A stretch of DNA of 64,000 nt from Clostridia bacterium (GCA_017444825.1 JAFSVU010000034.1:20756-84755); one strand, 5' to 3'. Shown: positions 45,681-55,467, counted from the stretch's first letter. The notes: generated by a model from the sequence alone, not told the origin. Program-made: numbers and translations.

Positions 45681-47027
45681 CTACCTCACATTCTCCTCGG
45701 ACGCCTGCTTCTCCGACTTCTCGCGGATCTTAAAGACCAGCGGTGTGCCCTGAAAACCGAAGTTCTTCCTGAGTCTGTTCTCAATGTATCTCAGGTAAGA
45801 AAAATGGAACAGCTTTTCACTGTTGCAGAATATGCAGAACGTGGGTGGAGCGACGGCCACCTGTGTCATGTAGTATATCTTCAGTCTCTTGCCCTTGTCG
45901 GATGGAGGCTGGACCACTGCCACAGCTTCGTTCAGTACGTCATTCAGCATGCCGGTGGAAATACGCTTCCTGTTTTCGGTGTTAACGTCCACGATCGTGT
46001 CATAGAGATTCCTGACCCGCTGGCCGGTGAGAGCCGAAATGAAAAGTACCGGAGCAAACATGATGAAGTTAAAGCTGTTCAGCACCTGCTCCCTGTAGGC
46101 CTCCAGCGTTCCCGTGTCCTTCACCACCAGATCCCATTTGTTGACGGCTATTATGATGCCCTTGCCCTTTTCATTGGCGTATCCGGCGATCTTCGTGTCC
46201 TGCTCGGTGACTCCGTCGGTGGCGTCCACAACTATGACGCAGACGTTGCAGCGGTCCACGGCGTCGAGGGCTCTGATAATGCTGTACCGCTCTATATTTT
46301 CGGTAATTTTGCCCCGTTTTCGCATGCCCGCGGTATCAACGAAGCAGAACTTTCTCCCGTTTATCGTGGCGAAGGTGTCCACGGCATCCCTGGTCGTTCC
46401 GGCAATATCACTGACTATCACCCTGTTCTCGCCGAGTATCCTGTTAATTAGAGAGGATTTGCCCGCGTTCGGCTTCCCGACGATGGCGACCCTCAAGGTC
46501 TCTTCGTCAACCTCATCATCCGCTTCATCAGGCAGGTGTTCAAAGACAGCGTCCAGAAGGTCACCTATGCCAAGGCCGTGTGTAGCCGAAACCACCACCG
46601 GGTCTCCGATGCCGAGGGAATAGAACTCATATATCTCCGGAGGCGGTTCACCGATGTTGTCCACCTTGTTCACGCAAAGCACCAGGGGTTTTCCGGATCT
46701 CATGAGCATGGAAGCGATCTCGGAATCCGCCGCGGTCATGCCCTCTTTCGAATCCACCATGAAAACGATAACGTCGGCAAGCTCCACGGCCATTTCGGCC
46801 TGCTTCCTCATCTGGGCGGGGATCACCTCTTCCGAAGCGGGTTCTATGCCTCCCGTATCCACGAGAGATATCTTTCTTCCCCTCCACTCGGTGTCCGCAT
46901 ATATTCTGTCCCTCGTAACTCCTGGGGTGTCTTCAACGATCGATATCCTTCTGCCGATAATGTAGTTAAACAGCGATGATTTACCTACATTAGGCCTGCC
47001 TACTATCGCAACCACGGATCTTCCCAT
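45681..47027 (-). CDS. der: Ribosome-assembly GTPase Der (EngA)
   Basis: 448 aa. Two tandem GTPase domains: first GRPNVGKSSLFN, DTGG, NKVD; second GKPNAGKSSLIN, DTAGMRKRGK, NKWD. A C-terminal KH-like domain ends in TPLVFKIREK. Needed for 50S subunit maturation. Neighbour of plsY and a DUF512 protein, a common Clostridia arrangement. Confidence 0.97.
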   Translation of the reverse strand: MGRSVVAIVGRPNVGKSSLFNYIIGRRISIVEDTPGVTRDRIYADTEWRGRKISLVDTGGIEPASEEVIPAQMRKQAEMAVELADVIVFMVDSKEGMTAADSEIASMLMRSGKPLVLCVNKVDNIGEPPPEIYEFYSLGIGDPVVVSATHGLGIGDLLDAVFEHLPDEADDEVDEETLRVAIVGKPNAGKSSLINRILGENRVIVSDIAGTTRDAVDTFATINGRKFCFVDTAGMRKRGKITENIERYSIIRALDAVDRCNVCVIVVDATDGVTEQDTKIAGYANEKGKGIIIAVNKWDLVVKDTGTLEAYREQVLNSFNFIMFAPVLFISALTGQRVRNLYDTIVDVNTENRKRISTGMLNDVLNEAVAVVQPPSDKGKRLKIYYMTQVAVAPPTFCIFCNSEKLFHFSYLRYIENRLRKNFGFQGTPLVFKIREKSEKQASEENVR

Positions 47028-47066
47028 ATAAACCTCCGTTTTGTCTTTCTCTAACCAATGCCCGAC

Positions 47067-48428
47067 TCATCCGAGCAGGAGCGCGTTCACAAAATCAGCG
47101 CCGGACTTCCCGACGCTTACGATCCTTGCGCCGAGCTTTTTCTCCGCCTCTTTCACGGTCATATCGTCGAGGAATACGTTCTCACCCGAGCGGAGCATAT
47201 TGACGGTGATGAACACTCTGCCGCCGTTATCGCCAATGTCACCGATCTGACTGACCAGATCTCTCCCGGTGATAAGTCCCGAAACAGTGACGCCTTGACC
47301 GAAAAAATCATTTTTTACCGCCACGGTCTTAATATCTACGGTCTTGCCGCAGCTTTTCGCAAACGACGAGACCTTTTCCGCAAGTTCCGCGAGCTTGTCC
47401 CTTGCGATCTCACCTGTGGCAACGGTCCCCGTGATTTTTTTCCCTTTAAACCAAAGCTTTCTTTTTAACCTGCCGGCGGTTTCCGGGCCCTCCAGGTATT
47501 CGTTCACTTCTTTTTCGAGGAGAGTCAGCATGCCGACTCCGTCCTCCAGGGAAGGGAACCCGTCGTACTGATCTTCGGAAGGGAGAGGCCTTTCCGCAAG
47601 GATGTAGAACTCATCCGACGCATAGACGAAGGAGTTTCCTCTTGTGATGCGGGCCATGGTCCTGTAATCCTCAATGAGGTCAAGAGTCTTTGCGGCGCCC
47701 TCCTTTGTGAAAGGCTTAAGCTCGGCAAGGCCCTCACGGAATTTTGTCAGACCCACCGGAACCACCGACACGGACTCAAAGTTCTCCGGAAGAGCAAGAA
47801 GCCTGTCAAGAGTGTACTTAAGCTCCGCGCCGTCGTTCCAGCCCGGCACAAGCACTATCTGACCGTTCACCGTGATCCCCGCGTTCAGGAGCACCATGAG
47901 CTTTTCCTCAATGTTCCCCGCGCCTTTGTGTCCAAGCATCTTTACTCTCAGCTCGGGATTCATGGTGTGGATCGAAACGTTTACCGGTGAAATGTGGTAT
48001 CCCGCAAGCCGCTTCAGTTCGGCCATGGGACAGTTCGTAAGCGTCACGTAGTTTCCGGTAAGGAATGAAAGCCTCAGGTCGTCATCCTTGAAATACAGAG
48101 TATCCCGCATGCCCTCCGGCATCTGGTCTATGAAACAGAACACGCATTTGTTTGCGCAGGAAAGCTCCTCTGCAAGAAGCGGGTTTTTGAACTCCATTCC
48201 CGGATCTTCATATTCGTCCTTTTCAAGCACGAACGCCAGCTCTTCGCCGTTTCTCTCAACCACAACCACGGGATCGGCATCGGCAATAAAATACCTGTAG
48301 TCGAACACGTCGGTCACGGGCTTTCCGTTTACCGAAACCAATGCGTCCCCGGGAAGTATTCCTGCTCTTCCGGCAGGTCCTCCGCGCCTAACGCCGCAGA
48401 TGATCTTATTCTGCAATTTACCGTCCAT
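47067..48428 (-). CDS. DUF512/PDZ radical-SAM-like protein
   Basis: 453 aa from the ATG at 48426-48428 (GGAGG upstream; a GTG four codons earlier is also possible). An N-terminal PDZ-like domain (GPAGRAGILPGDALVSVNG) is followed by a CANKCVFCFIDQMP cluster-binding motif and a radical SAM-type barrel (LSFLTGNYVTLTN, VSIHTMNPELR). The C-terminal DUF512 domain has GLITGRDLVSQI and FLDDMTV. Function in the family is not established. Lies upstream of der. Confidence 0.88.
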   Translation of the reverse strand: MDGKLQNKIICGVRRGGPAGRAGILPGDALVSVNGKPVTDVFDYRYFIADADPVVVVERNGEELAFVLEKDEYEDPGMEFKNPLLAEELSCANKCVFCFIDQMPEGMRDTLYFKDDDLRLSFLTGNYVTLTNCPMAELKRLAGYHISPVNVSIHTMNPELRVKMLGHKGAGNIEEKLMVLLNAGITVNGQIVLVPGWNDGAELKYTLDRLLALPENFESVSVVPVGLTKFREGLAELKPFTKEGAAKTLDLIEDYRTMARITRGNSFVYASDEFYILAERPLPSEDQYDGFPSLEDGVGMLTLLEKEVNEYLEGPETAGRLKRKLWFKGKKITGTVATGEIARDKLAELAEKVSSFAKSCGKTVDIKTVAVKNDFFGQGVTVSGLITGRDLVSQIGDIGDNGGRVFITVNMLRSGENVFLDDMTVKEAEKKLGARIVSVGKSGADFVNALLLG

Positions 48429-48603
48429 ATGGCGCGACACCTCCGGGGAACCGAAGTCCTTCCTTCAAAAAAAATACTGTCATTTCGCGGATCGATACAA
48501 TAATCCGGTCAAAGGCAGTATCTCACTAAAGCTGTACAAGTATGATGCCTCAAAATATCCAAAACAGCTGTACGATATAAATCAACAGCTGTTTAAGCGA
48601 CTA

Positions 48604-48786
48604 TCATTCTTCGGACATTTTTATGACCTCGCGGCCTTTGTAGTAACCGCAGGATCCGCACACAGCGTGAGCAAGCTTGAAATTATGGCACTGGGGGCAC
48701 TTTACGAGCGCGGGCGCCTCAATTTTGTAATTAGCTCTTCTTGAACGACTTCTCGCCTTGGACCATCTTCTCTTAGGGCAAATCAT
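48604..48786 (-). CDS. rpmF: 50S ribosomal protein bL32
   Basis: 60 aa from ATG at 48784-48786 with AGGAGG upstream. The N-terminus ICPKRRWSKARSRSRR is the typical basic tail (usually AVPKRR). The zinc ribbon is KCPQCHNFKLAHAVCGSCGYY with four cysteines, the zinc-containing form. Normal length. The expected neighbour DUF177 is not upstream; an RluA-type gene is. Confidence 0.96.
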   Translation of the reverse strand: MICPKRRWSKARSRSRRANYKIEAPALVKCPQCHNFKLAHAVCGSCGYYKGREVIKMSEE

Positions 48787-48878
48787 GTTACACACCTCCT
48801 GCTTAAAAGCTGGTATTTTTTGTTTCGCGGCTGCCTCAAACAGCGCGCAAAACGCTGACTTCAAAACAGACAAAGGCT

Positions 48879-48907
48879 ATTTTACACTCTTGCGGTAATA
48901 TTGTCAA
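48879..48907 (-). promoter_or_regulatory. Strong sigma-A promoter of rpmF
   Basis: On the minus strand TTGACA (48902-48907) and TAAAAT (48879-48884) with a 17-base spacer ending in GTG. Drives rpmF and perhaps the DUF512-der-plsY genes. Confidence 0.75.
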
Positions 48908-48948
48908 CTGTTTTCATAGGCCTTGGCCCAAAAAAATTCCAGATAAAT

Positions 48949-49632
48949 TCAACCTTTCTTTTTTACCGTTTCAAACCGCGGGGTCGAATCCAGCACACGG
49001 GGCAGACCGGTCTTTTCACATATACTCCGGTCAAATTCGATTTTCCTTGCCCACAGCGCCTGATACCTGAACCCGAGTCGTTTATTGTCGGTATTTTTAC
49101 CGTATTTTCCGTCCCCCGCCACAGGAAAACCGGTATGCGCAAGATGGGCCCTTATCTGGTGGGTCCTTCCCGTACCGAGTATCACTTCGAGAAGCGTGGT
49201 ACAGCTGCCCGGGTAGTAAGTTACCGGGCGGACTCTTGTCTCGATCGGCCTCGCCAGCTTCCTCGGAGAATCGTAAATGTATACTCTGCCAAGCTTCGCA
49301 TCTTTGAAATGATAAGCTTTTAAGGTCACAAAACTTTTACCGTCGCCAAACCTCGTAAAAGCGTTGCCCACAACGACCGCCGCATAAGTTTTTGTTATCA
49401 GCTTGTCCTTCTGAGCCTGTTCCATAAGCTCCAGAATTCCGGAGCTTCTTGCCATGAGGACTATGCCTCCCGTGTTGCGGTCAAGTCTGTGGCAAAGCTC
49501 TGCGGAATGGTCTTCGTTTCTTTTAACGGCATCAATGAGACAGTCGCCGTCATCCTTCGAAGGCTCGCAGGGAAAGCCCTGCTCTTTCTCAACGGCAATG
49601 ATATTCTCGTTTTGGAAAAGTACTTTATACAT
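48949..49632 (-). CDS. RluA-family pseudouridine synthase
   Basis: 227 aa from ATG at 49630-49632; a GTG at 49650 falls in the terminator hairpin. The catalytic motif is CHRLDRNTGGIVLMA, with RIRAHL-type GRTHQIRAHLAHTGFPVAGD near the C-terminus. No S4 domain. Isomerises uridines in rRNA or tRNA; exact site unknown. Confidence 0.92.
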   Translation of the reverse strand: MYKVLFQNENIIAVEKEQGFPCEPSKDDGDCLIDAVKRNEDHSAELCHRLDRNTGGIVLMARSSGILELMEQAQKDKLITKTYAAVVVGNAFTRFGDGKSFVTLKAYHFKDAKLGRVYIYDSPRKLARPIETRVRPVTYYPGSCTTLLEVILGTGRTHQIRAHLAHTGFPVAGDGKYGKNTDNKRLGFRYQALWARKIEFDRSICEKTGLPRVLDSTPRFETVKKKG

Positions 49633-49645
49633 TTTTAACCAAAAA

Positions 49646-49670
49646 TCCACCGCCCTTACCGGACGGTGGA
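49646..49670 (-). terminator. Terminator of the lipoprotein gene
   Basis: TCCACCG ... CGGTGGA, a seven-pair stem with an 11-base loop. A T-run is present on both sides, so it can work in either direction. It lies just after the stop at 49696. Confidence 0.7.
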
Positions 49671-49695
49671 AATCTTTTTTATAGCTTAAACGTTA

Positions 49696-50436
49696 TCAGC
49701 CTACGTCTGAAGTTTCCCAGCCCTTCTTTCTGAAGTCGCCTATAGTCTCCTCATAGTACTCATAGTAATAATCGTAAAGGTCAGCCTTAGCTTCGAACGT
49801 GATGACGAAGTATTCAAGACCTGACATAACTATGTTGTAAATGCCGCGGTAATCTTCACCGTCTTTTGTGAACGTGTAGGTCTGAGATGTGAACTGGAGC
49901 TTACTCCACTTAGCGGTGTAAAGGATCGGGTCGTCCTTTGTGAGGTATGTCTCACGGGGTGCGCCTCTGAAGTGCTTTGAATTGAAATAATGCTTGCTGG
50001 AAGGATCGGAGAGCCATCCTACGATGTCTGCTCTCGAAGTGGTCATGTAAACGCCTTCGCCGTTGTAGTAATAGATGCAGTACTCAACGCCTTCAATAGC
50101 TTTATGTGACTCAACATCGTTTCCGTCGGCATCCTTTGTGATAACTTTAACGGGAACGTCATTTCCCTCATCATCTTTTTCTGTCTCAACAGGAGCAAGA
50201 ACCATAACAAGTCCCGTATCTCTGTCTAACATATATTTGTCAGCATCTACTTCCAGAACGTCCCAGTCGGTTCTGTAGCCCTGCTGGAAATAATATCTCT
50301 GGTTTATGTGCTGCTGCGGAAGAACTCCATCATCATTCTGTTTCGACGGCTTCTTGTTGCATGCGAGAAGCGAAAGAACACAGGCAAGAACGAGCAGTGA
50401 AGCGATAACGGCCTTCAAATACTTCATAGTTTTCAC
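49696..50436 (-). CDS. Lipoprotein paralogous to the 235-aa membrane protein
   Basis: 246 aa from GTG at 50434-50436 (GGAGG eight bases upstream); an ATG three codons later also fits. Lipobox LLAC, then RYYFQQGYRTDWD, YMLDRDTGLVMVLAP, a Tyr-rich middle (YCIYYYNGEGVYM) and a Tyr-rich C-terminal helix. Shares its pattern with 32024-32731. Own promoter and terminator, so monocistronic. Function unknown. Confidence 0.72.
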   Translation of the reverse strand: MKTMKYLKAVIASLLVLACVLSLLACNKKPSKQNDDGVLPQQHINQRYYFQQGYRTDWDVLEVDADKYMLDRDTGLVMVLAPVETEKDDEGNDVPVKVITKDADGNDVESHKAIEGVEYCIYYYNGEGVYMTTSRADIVGWLSDPSSKHYFNSKHFRGAPRETYLTKDDPILYTAKWSKLQFTSQTYTFTKDGEDYRGIYNIVMSGLEYFVITFEAKADLYDYYYEYYEETIGDFRKKGWETSDVG

Positions 50437-50491
50437 AACTGGTACCTCCAAAATATGTCAAGAATTGCATTTTCCATGCATTTACCGGTTC

Positions 50492-50520
50492 ATTATACAA
50501 GGGATTGACAAGAATTTCAA
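50492..50520 (-). promoter_or_regulatory. Sigma-A promoter of the lipoprotein gene
   Basis: On the minus strand TTGAAA (50515-50520) and TATAAT (50492-50497), 17-base spacer, about 55 bases before the GTG start. Confidence 0.7.
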
Positions 50521-50574
50521 TACTGAATTTTTAAAAAAATTTCAAGCGTAAAACGGTACGTCATAAACGTCCGG

Positions 50575-52098
50575 TCAGCCTCCGGCTTCTTCCGCTTCGG
50601 CCTCCCTCAGGGTCTTCGCATTGTCGGTGCCCCGGTATCTGGCAGTGGTATAAAGGATCAGGTAGACCGCGCAGAAAACAATGAATTCCGCATCTATCTT
50701 TGACGCTATAAACGAGGCCGCCTCTTTGAGTACCGGCAGGCTCGTCTGCTCTCTGGCCGCCTCCGCAGTTCCGGCATAGTGCTTCATTGAGAAGATAACC
50801 CTGTTTCCCTCGTCCGAGATGCCTGTGTACACGAAAAGGCTTCCGTCCGAAGCGGTGCCCGGGTAATAATAATGATCCGAAGGAACCACGATATCCGCGG
50901 AAAGAGACGTGGTCATATCGTTGAAGAGCAGGTATACGTTGACCACGTAAGACGCATCGGAGGAGGTGTTCGCGTGTTTTGAAACGAGAGTCGCTATCAC
51001 GGTCTTGTTTTCCGGGTTGTCTGCAGTCGCGCCCTCCTTCAGTGTCATGGCATCCGAATAGAAAATGTCGGTAACGCCAAGGTCCGGCCCGTCGTCAAGG
51101 AGCTTTTCCATCTTTCCCAGCTCACCGGTGTCGGCATCGATCGGGCATATGAATCTGGTGCACCAGGGATCGCTGATGTAGTCATTGGTTATGAACACCG
51201 GTCCGTAGGATCTCTCCGATATGACCGCTCTGTCGCCTACGGTTCCGGAAGATGCCACGATATCCGAATCGCTCATACCCGCGTTGCCGGCAGCCACACT
51301 GTAAGCCGTGGCGTTAAACTGTCTTCCCGTCACGTAAGTCTTTCCGTCGGCGAGGAATACCATACCGTCTATCTTGAAATCCCTGAATTTCTCGGAGACC
51401 GTTATCTCAAATTTTTTGTAGCCGGACATGGCAAAGCCGCAAATGTAGGGGAAAGTATCCTCCGCCACCTTAACCTTTCCTGTAAGGTAAAAAGTGTTCC
51501 CGGAGAAATAAACGCTGTCGATATTCACATCCTCCGAAAGCTCCGCGTCAAGGAGGGTCCTGGTTCCGCTCTTTATGAGCACGTCGTAACCGTTTTCGAT
51601 CACCGCAATAAATGGCTTCGAATGGATGATGCCCGCACGGAGAGTCAGTTTATCCTCTGATGACGCCGTTCTTGAGTCCATTGACGTGAGCCTGAAATCA
51701 GAGGTCATGCCGTATGTTTTAATATCGCCAACGGAATTGTTCGCGATGATCAGGACAAGCTCTCCGTCCGAAACCGCGGAGCAGAAGGAATAGTCGTCGT
51801 CAAGGGTCACGCTTGAGATGTCCGCAACATTGCCCTTTTCATCGTACGACTTCAGGAACACCGAAGGTGCACCGTACACGTCGTCTCCCGGGAGAAAGGT
51901 TCCCACGACCACGATCCTTCCGTCGTTCATGGGGAATATGTTTTTAAGTTCCATGGAGGAGTTGAACAGGTCGCCCTCCGCCGGATCGTAATAGGATTTG
52001 ACGCCTTCGAGGCAATAGAGATACACACCCGACACCGCGATGACGATGCAGGCCGCTATGACAAGTATTCTCAGTACCACGTTAGCGCATCTTTCCAA
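50575..52098 (-). CDS. Membrane-tethered repeat (propeller-like) protein next to an acyl ligase
   Basis: 507 aa. An N-terminal membrane segment (about 8-30), a long extracytoplasmic beta-rich part with recurring strands (GRIVVVGTFLPGDD, GELVLIIANNS, GNTFYLTGKVKV, DGKTYVTGRQFN), and a C-terminal membrane segment (about 470-488, FIVFCAVYLILY) with an acidic tail. The repeated pattern suggests a beta-propeller. No known family. It starts 17 nt after the acyl-AMP ligase and is probably co-transcribed with it. Confidence 0.68.
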   Translation of the reverse strand: MERCANVVLRILVIAACIVIAVSGVYLYCLEGVKSYYDPAEGDLFNSSMELKNIFPMNDGRIVVVGTFLPGDDVYGAPSVFLKSYDEKGNVADISSVTLDDDYSFCSAVSDGELVLIIANNSVGDIKTYGMTSDFRLTSMDSRTASSEDKLTLRAGIIHSKPFIAVIENGYDVLIKSGTRTLLDAELSEDVNIDSVYFSGNTFYLTGKVKVAEDTFPYICGFAMSGYKKFEITVSEKFRDFKIDGMVFLADGKTYVTGRQFNATAYSVAAGNAGMSDSDIVASSGTVGDRAVISERSYGPVFITNDYISDPWCTRFICPIDADTGELGKMEKLLDDGPDLGVTDIFYSDAMTLKEGATADNPENKTVIATLVSKHANTSSDASYVVNVYLLFNDMTTSLSADIVVPSDHYYYPGTASDGSLFVYTGISDEGNRVIFSMKHYAGTAEAAREQTSLPVLKEAASFIASKIDAEFIVFCAVYLILYTTARYRGTDNAKTLREAEAEEAGG

Positions 52099-52115
52099 AT
52101 CAGATCTCCGGTTGA

Positions 52116-53876
52116 TTATTTAAGGCTGTCCAGCTTCACGAAGTTGCCCTCGCCGTTTTCGATCCTTCTCTTAACTATGAGTCTCTTGATCTTGATGCCA
52201 TTGGCAAGTGGCAGCTCGTCTTCCGTCACGAGAGCATAGTTGATCTTCTTATACACAGGAAGGGTTCCGTTGAGCTTTGCGATGTCCTCCCTGAGGGCTT
52301 CCAGAGCCTCCTTGCTTTCCACGGTACCGTCCTCCACCTGGCAGACAAGAGCGATATCCTCGTACGAGCTGTCGGGCTTCTTGACGCCAAGGACAGTATA
52401 GGTTTTAACGTTTTCGAGGGAGAGGAACGCATTTTCCAGATCGTCCGGGTATACGTTTTCGCCGGATTCGTTGATTATGACTTCCTTCAATCTGCCCTCG
52501 ATAAAGAGAGCCCCGTAGCTGTCAAGGCGGCCTATGTCGCCCGTTTTGAACCAGCCGTTTTCGTCAAGGTCAGCCGGAGCAGGTTCTCCGTGCTTCAGCA
52601 TTCCGCTGTGGATGGATCTGCCTCTCAGCACGAGCTCGCCTACATTGGCGTTGTTCTCGTCCATGGGGATGATCTTGTACTCGATCTTTTCCTGGGGCGT
52701 TCCCACGTTGCCCATGAGCCTGTACTTGATGTTGTACCTCATTTCGAGGGATGAGATGCCCACCTCGGTCATTCCGAAGCCGCAGAGGGTGTAATAACCA
52801 ATGCAATTGATGATGCGCATGGACTCCGGAAGCACGTGGCCGCCGCCTATGATGATGCAGCGCACCGTGTCACCCGCCAATGACGAAAGGACCGACTTCC
52901 TAAAGAGGCCCTTTGCCACCTTTATGCCGAAGCCCGTGTTGATCCGCTGGCAGAAGTAGCTGATCCTGAGCATAAGGTTAAACATTGCCTGTTTGAATTT
53001 GGGCTGCTTGGCCACCTTCTGCTTGATGCCCTTGGCGATGTTGTTCGCAAGGAGCGGCACCGCAAGGATATGGGTCACGCCGAAGTCTCTGCAGGTGGAA
53101 AGGAGCACTGAGGGAGCTATCTTCTCCGGCATGATCTGTGATGATCCGAAGAAGGAATACCACATGTAGTTCGCCATGTAACCGAAGATATGGTTGAGCG
53201 GCAGGAAGCAAAGGTTTTTCTTTGGTTTATCGTCGCAGATTATCTCGTTTCTTTTTATGATGCACTCGGCAGAGAGCACCTGCTGGACCATGGATTCACC
53301 GTTGTACACAAAGATCTTCGCGGTGCTTGTGGTTCCGGACGTGCAGAGCGCCACCTCGTCGCCCCAGACGTATTTTGAGAGTCTCTCCTCCCTTGAGGAA
53401 GAGGTCCTGTCCGCTTTGTTTACGATCTCAATGATCTCGGCGCGGTCAAGTTTGATGATGTCGCCGGCGTTAACGGTCTTCGTGCCTTCGTAGGTGATCC
53501 CGTCGTTCGCGACTATAGCGACTGCCTTTGATTCATCGATGAAATACTGGGTAAGGTCCCTGTCGTGTCTTGCGTCGATAAGAAATGCCTTATACCCCGC
53601 TGCCAGGATGCCCCAGTAAATGCTGAACCACTCGGGACAGTTGGCAAGCTTCAGGCATACAAAGCCTTTTTCCACACCTTCGAGGAGTTCATTGATCCTG
53701 CCTGCGCAGTACTCCACCGCAAACTCCTGGTCTGCGAAGGTGATCTTTTTCTTTTCACCCTTAAGCTTCCACTCCACGGCGGGCATATCCTCATGTCCGC
53801 ACATCACGCGGAATATGTTTTTGTATGAATGCTCTCTGTCGACTCTTTCGAGACAGTCCATCAGATATTTGATCAT
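52116..53876 (-). CDS. Acyl-AMP ligase (third ANL paralogue)
   Basis: 586 aa. Phosphate loop LCTSGTTSTAKIFVY, LPLNHIFGYMANY, CGFGMTEVGISSLE, GWFKTGDIGRLDSYGALFI, GRLKEVIINESGENVYP, and a C-terminal catalytic-Lys region ANGIKIKRLIVKRR. Most like the adenylation part of 24065-26077 (shared HIFG, FGMTE and GxxS segments) but without a carrier domain. Activates a fatty or other carboxylic acid; acceptor unknown. Confidence 0.87.
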   Translation of the reverse strand: MIKYLMDCLERVDREHSYKNIFRVMCGHEDMPAVEWKLKGEKKKITFADQEFAVEYCAGRINELLEGVEKGFVCLKLANCPEWFSIYWGILAAGYKAFLIDARHDRDLTQYFIDESKAVAIVANDGITYEGTKTVNAGDIIKLDRAEIIEIVNKADRTSSSREERLSKYVWGDEVALCTSGTTSTAKIFVYNGESMVQQVLSAECIIKRNEIICDDKPKKNLCFLPLNHIFGYMANYMWYSFFGSSQIMPEKIAPSVLLSTCRDFGVTHILAVPLLANNIAKGIKQKVAKQPKFKQAMFNLMLRISYFCQRINTGFGIKVAKGLFRKSVLSSLAGDTVRCIIIGGGHVLPESMRIINCIGYYTLCGFGMTEVGISSLEMRYNIKYRLMGNVGTPQEKIEYKIIPMDENNANVGELVLRGRSIHSGMLKHGEPAPADLDENGWFKTGDIGRLDSYGALFIEGRLKEVIINESGENVYPDDLENAFLSLENVKTYTVLGVKKPDSSYEDIALVCQVEDGTVESKEALEALREDIAKLNGTLPVYKKINYALVTEDELPLANGIKIKRLIVKRRIENGEGNFVKLDSLK

Positions 53877-53926
53877 TTTTAATCCTTTCTTTTATTCCCG
53901 TTCGTGCCGGAATAAAACAACCGATA

Positions 53927-54484
53927 TTATCTGCCGAAACCGGCTTCTTCGAGGATGCTCTCCGTCAGCGGGAACATTTTTTCCTCGTCTTTTTTCTCTT
54001 CATGGTCGTAGCCCATAAGGTGCAGGAAACCATGGCACACAAGGAATGCCAGTTCCCGGTCGGTGCCGTGGCCGTATTCTTTTGCCTGCTCCGCCATCTT
54101 CTCGGCGGATACCACGATCTCGCCCAGCATTATGGCGCCGTTGTCCGGATTCAGGTCGTACTCATCGATGACCCCGTCTGCCTCCTTGAGGGCCAGGAAG
54201 GGAAAGGACAGCACGTCTGTCGCCCTGTCAATATTCCTCTGTTCCCGGTTCATCTCACGGATCATGTCGTTGTCCACAAGGTAAACGTTGACCGTAGTGC
54301 CCGTGTCGGCGGCAAAGTCCGGAAATCTCGCCTCGGCAGTCTCCAGCACCTTTTCGATAACGCTCCTGTACCTTGCGAGCTCCTCATCGGAAACCAGGTC
54401 CTTGCTCTCTATTTTGACAGTCTCCTCGTTTTCCTCCGAATATGATCTGTTCACCGAAGGCGCGCAAAAGAACTCAACTATCAT
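53927..54484 (-). CDS. ybeY: Endoribonuclease YbeY
   Basis: 185 aa. Metal site HGFLHLMGYDHEEKKDEEKMF contains the three conserved histidines. NREQRNIDRATDVLSFPF is the other family hallmark. Processes and monitors rRNA. Starts two bases after the phoH stop, the conserved phoH-ybeY order. Confidence 0.97.
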   Translation of the reverse strand: MIVEFFCAPSVNRSYSEENEETVKIESKDLVSDEELARYRSVIEKVLETAEARFPDFAADTGTTVNVYLVDNDMIREMNREQRNIDRATDVLSFPFLALKEADGVIDEYDLNPDNGAIMLGEIVVSAEKMAEQAKEYGHGTDRELAFLVCHGFLHLMGYDHEEKKDEEKMFPLTESILEEAGFGR

Positions 54485-54486
54485 GT

Positions 54487-55467
54487 TTATACATTCCCCT
54501 TCTCATATTTTTCGTATGCTTTGATTATCTGTTTTACAAGCTCGTGTCTCACCACGTCGCGTTCTGTGAAATATACAAAACCAATGCCCTCGATCCCTTC
54601 GAGTATCTGCGGCGCAGTCTTAAGCCCCGATATGTTGTCTCTCGGAAGGTCCACCTGGGTGATGTCGCCGTTGACGACGGCAACGGAACCGTTTCCGATA
54701 CGGGTCAGGAACATTTTAAGCTGCTCTTTCGTGGTGTTCTGAGCCTCGTCAAGGATTATAAACGCATTGTCCAGCGTCCTGCCCCTCATATATGCCAGCG
54801 GAGCGATCTCGATCACGCCCTTTTCCAGTTTCTTCTGGAAGGACTCGGCGCCCATGATCTCAAAAAGCGAATCATAAAGAGGCCTGAGGTATGGATCCAC
54901 CTTGTCCTGAAGGTCGCCGGGCAGAAAACCCAGCTTCTCACCCGCCTCCACGGCTGGTCTTGTCAGCACTATCCGTGACACATGGTTTTTGCGAAGTTCC
55001 GATACGGCTTTACAGACTGCAAGGAAAGTCTTTCCGGTGCCTGCGGGACCTATGCCGAATGTGACGGTATTCTTAGATATGGTCTCTATGTATTCCCGCT
55101 GGCCCGCAGTTTTGGGCCTTATTGGCGCGCCCTTTGCGTTCAGGCATACGGAGTCGGTCAGTATCTGAGACGGGTTCTTTGTCTTCCCCACGGTCTCGCT
55201 GTCGCAGTAATATGCCACAAGATGCCTTGTTATATGCTCACCTGTCCCGGCAGCCTCAAAAAGCGAAGAAAGAACGCTGATCGCATGGGATACATCCGCG
55301 GTTTTTTCGCCCTCAACAATTATATTTCCGTCACCTAAAGTCACGGAAACGGCGAAAGCGTCCTCGATGATCGCTATGTTCTCATCGTTCCTGCCGAAAA
55401 TATTTCTGGCATCCTCGTAGGAGCCGTCGAATTTCATCTCGTTAGTAATCAAGCTGCTGACCGCCAC
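54487..55467 (-). CDS. phoH: PhoH-family ATPase
   Basis: 326 aa if started at GTG 55465-55467. Longer reading back to TTG 55545 is open but contains a promoter-like sequence, and the shorter length fits the ~320 aa family. Walker A GIGPAGTGKTFLAVCKA, Walker B IILDEAQNTT, plus LTRPAVEAGEKLGFLPGD and NGDITQVDLPR. An N-terminal KH-like region precedes the ATPase. Usually paired with YbeY in RNA metabolism. The start codon is the uncertain point. Confidence 0.92.
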   Translation of the reverse strand: MAVSSLITNEMKFDGSYEDARNIFGRNDENIAIIEDAFAVSVTLGDGNIIVEGEKTADVSHAISVLSSLFEAAGTGEHITRHLVAYYCDSETVGKTKNPSQILTDSVCLNAKGAPIRPKTAGQREYIETISKNTVTFGIGPAGTGKTFLAVCKAVSELRKNHVSRIVLTRPAVEAGEKLGFLPGDLQDKVDPYLRPLYDSLFEIMGAESFQKKLEKGVIEIAPLAYMRGRTLDNAFIILDEAQNTTKEQLKMFLTRIGNGSVAVVNGDITQVDLPRDNISGLKTAPQILEGIEGIGFVYFTERDVVRHELVKQIIKAYEKYEKGNV

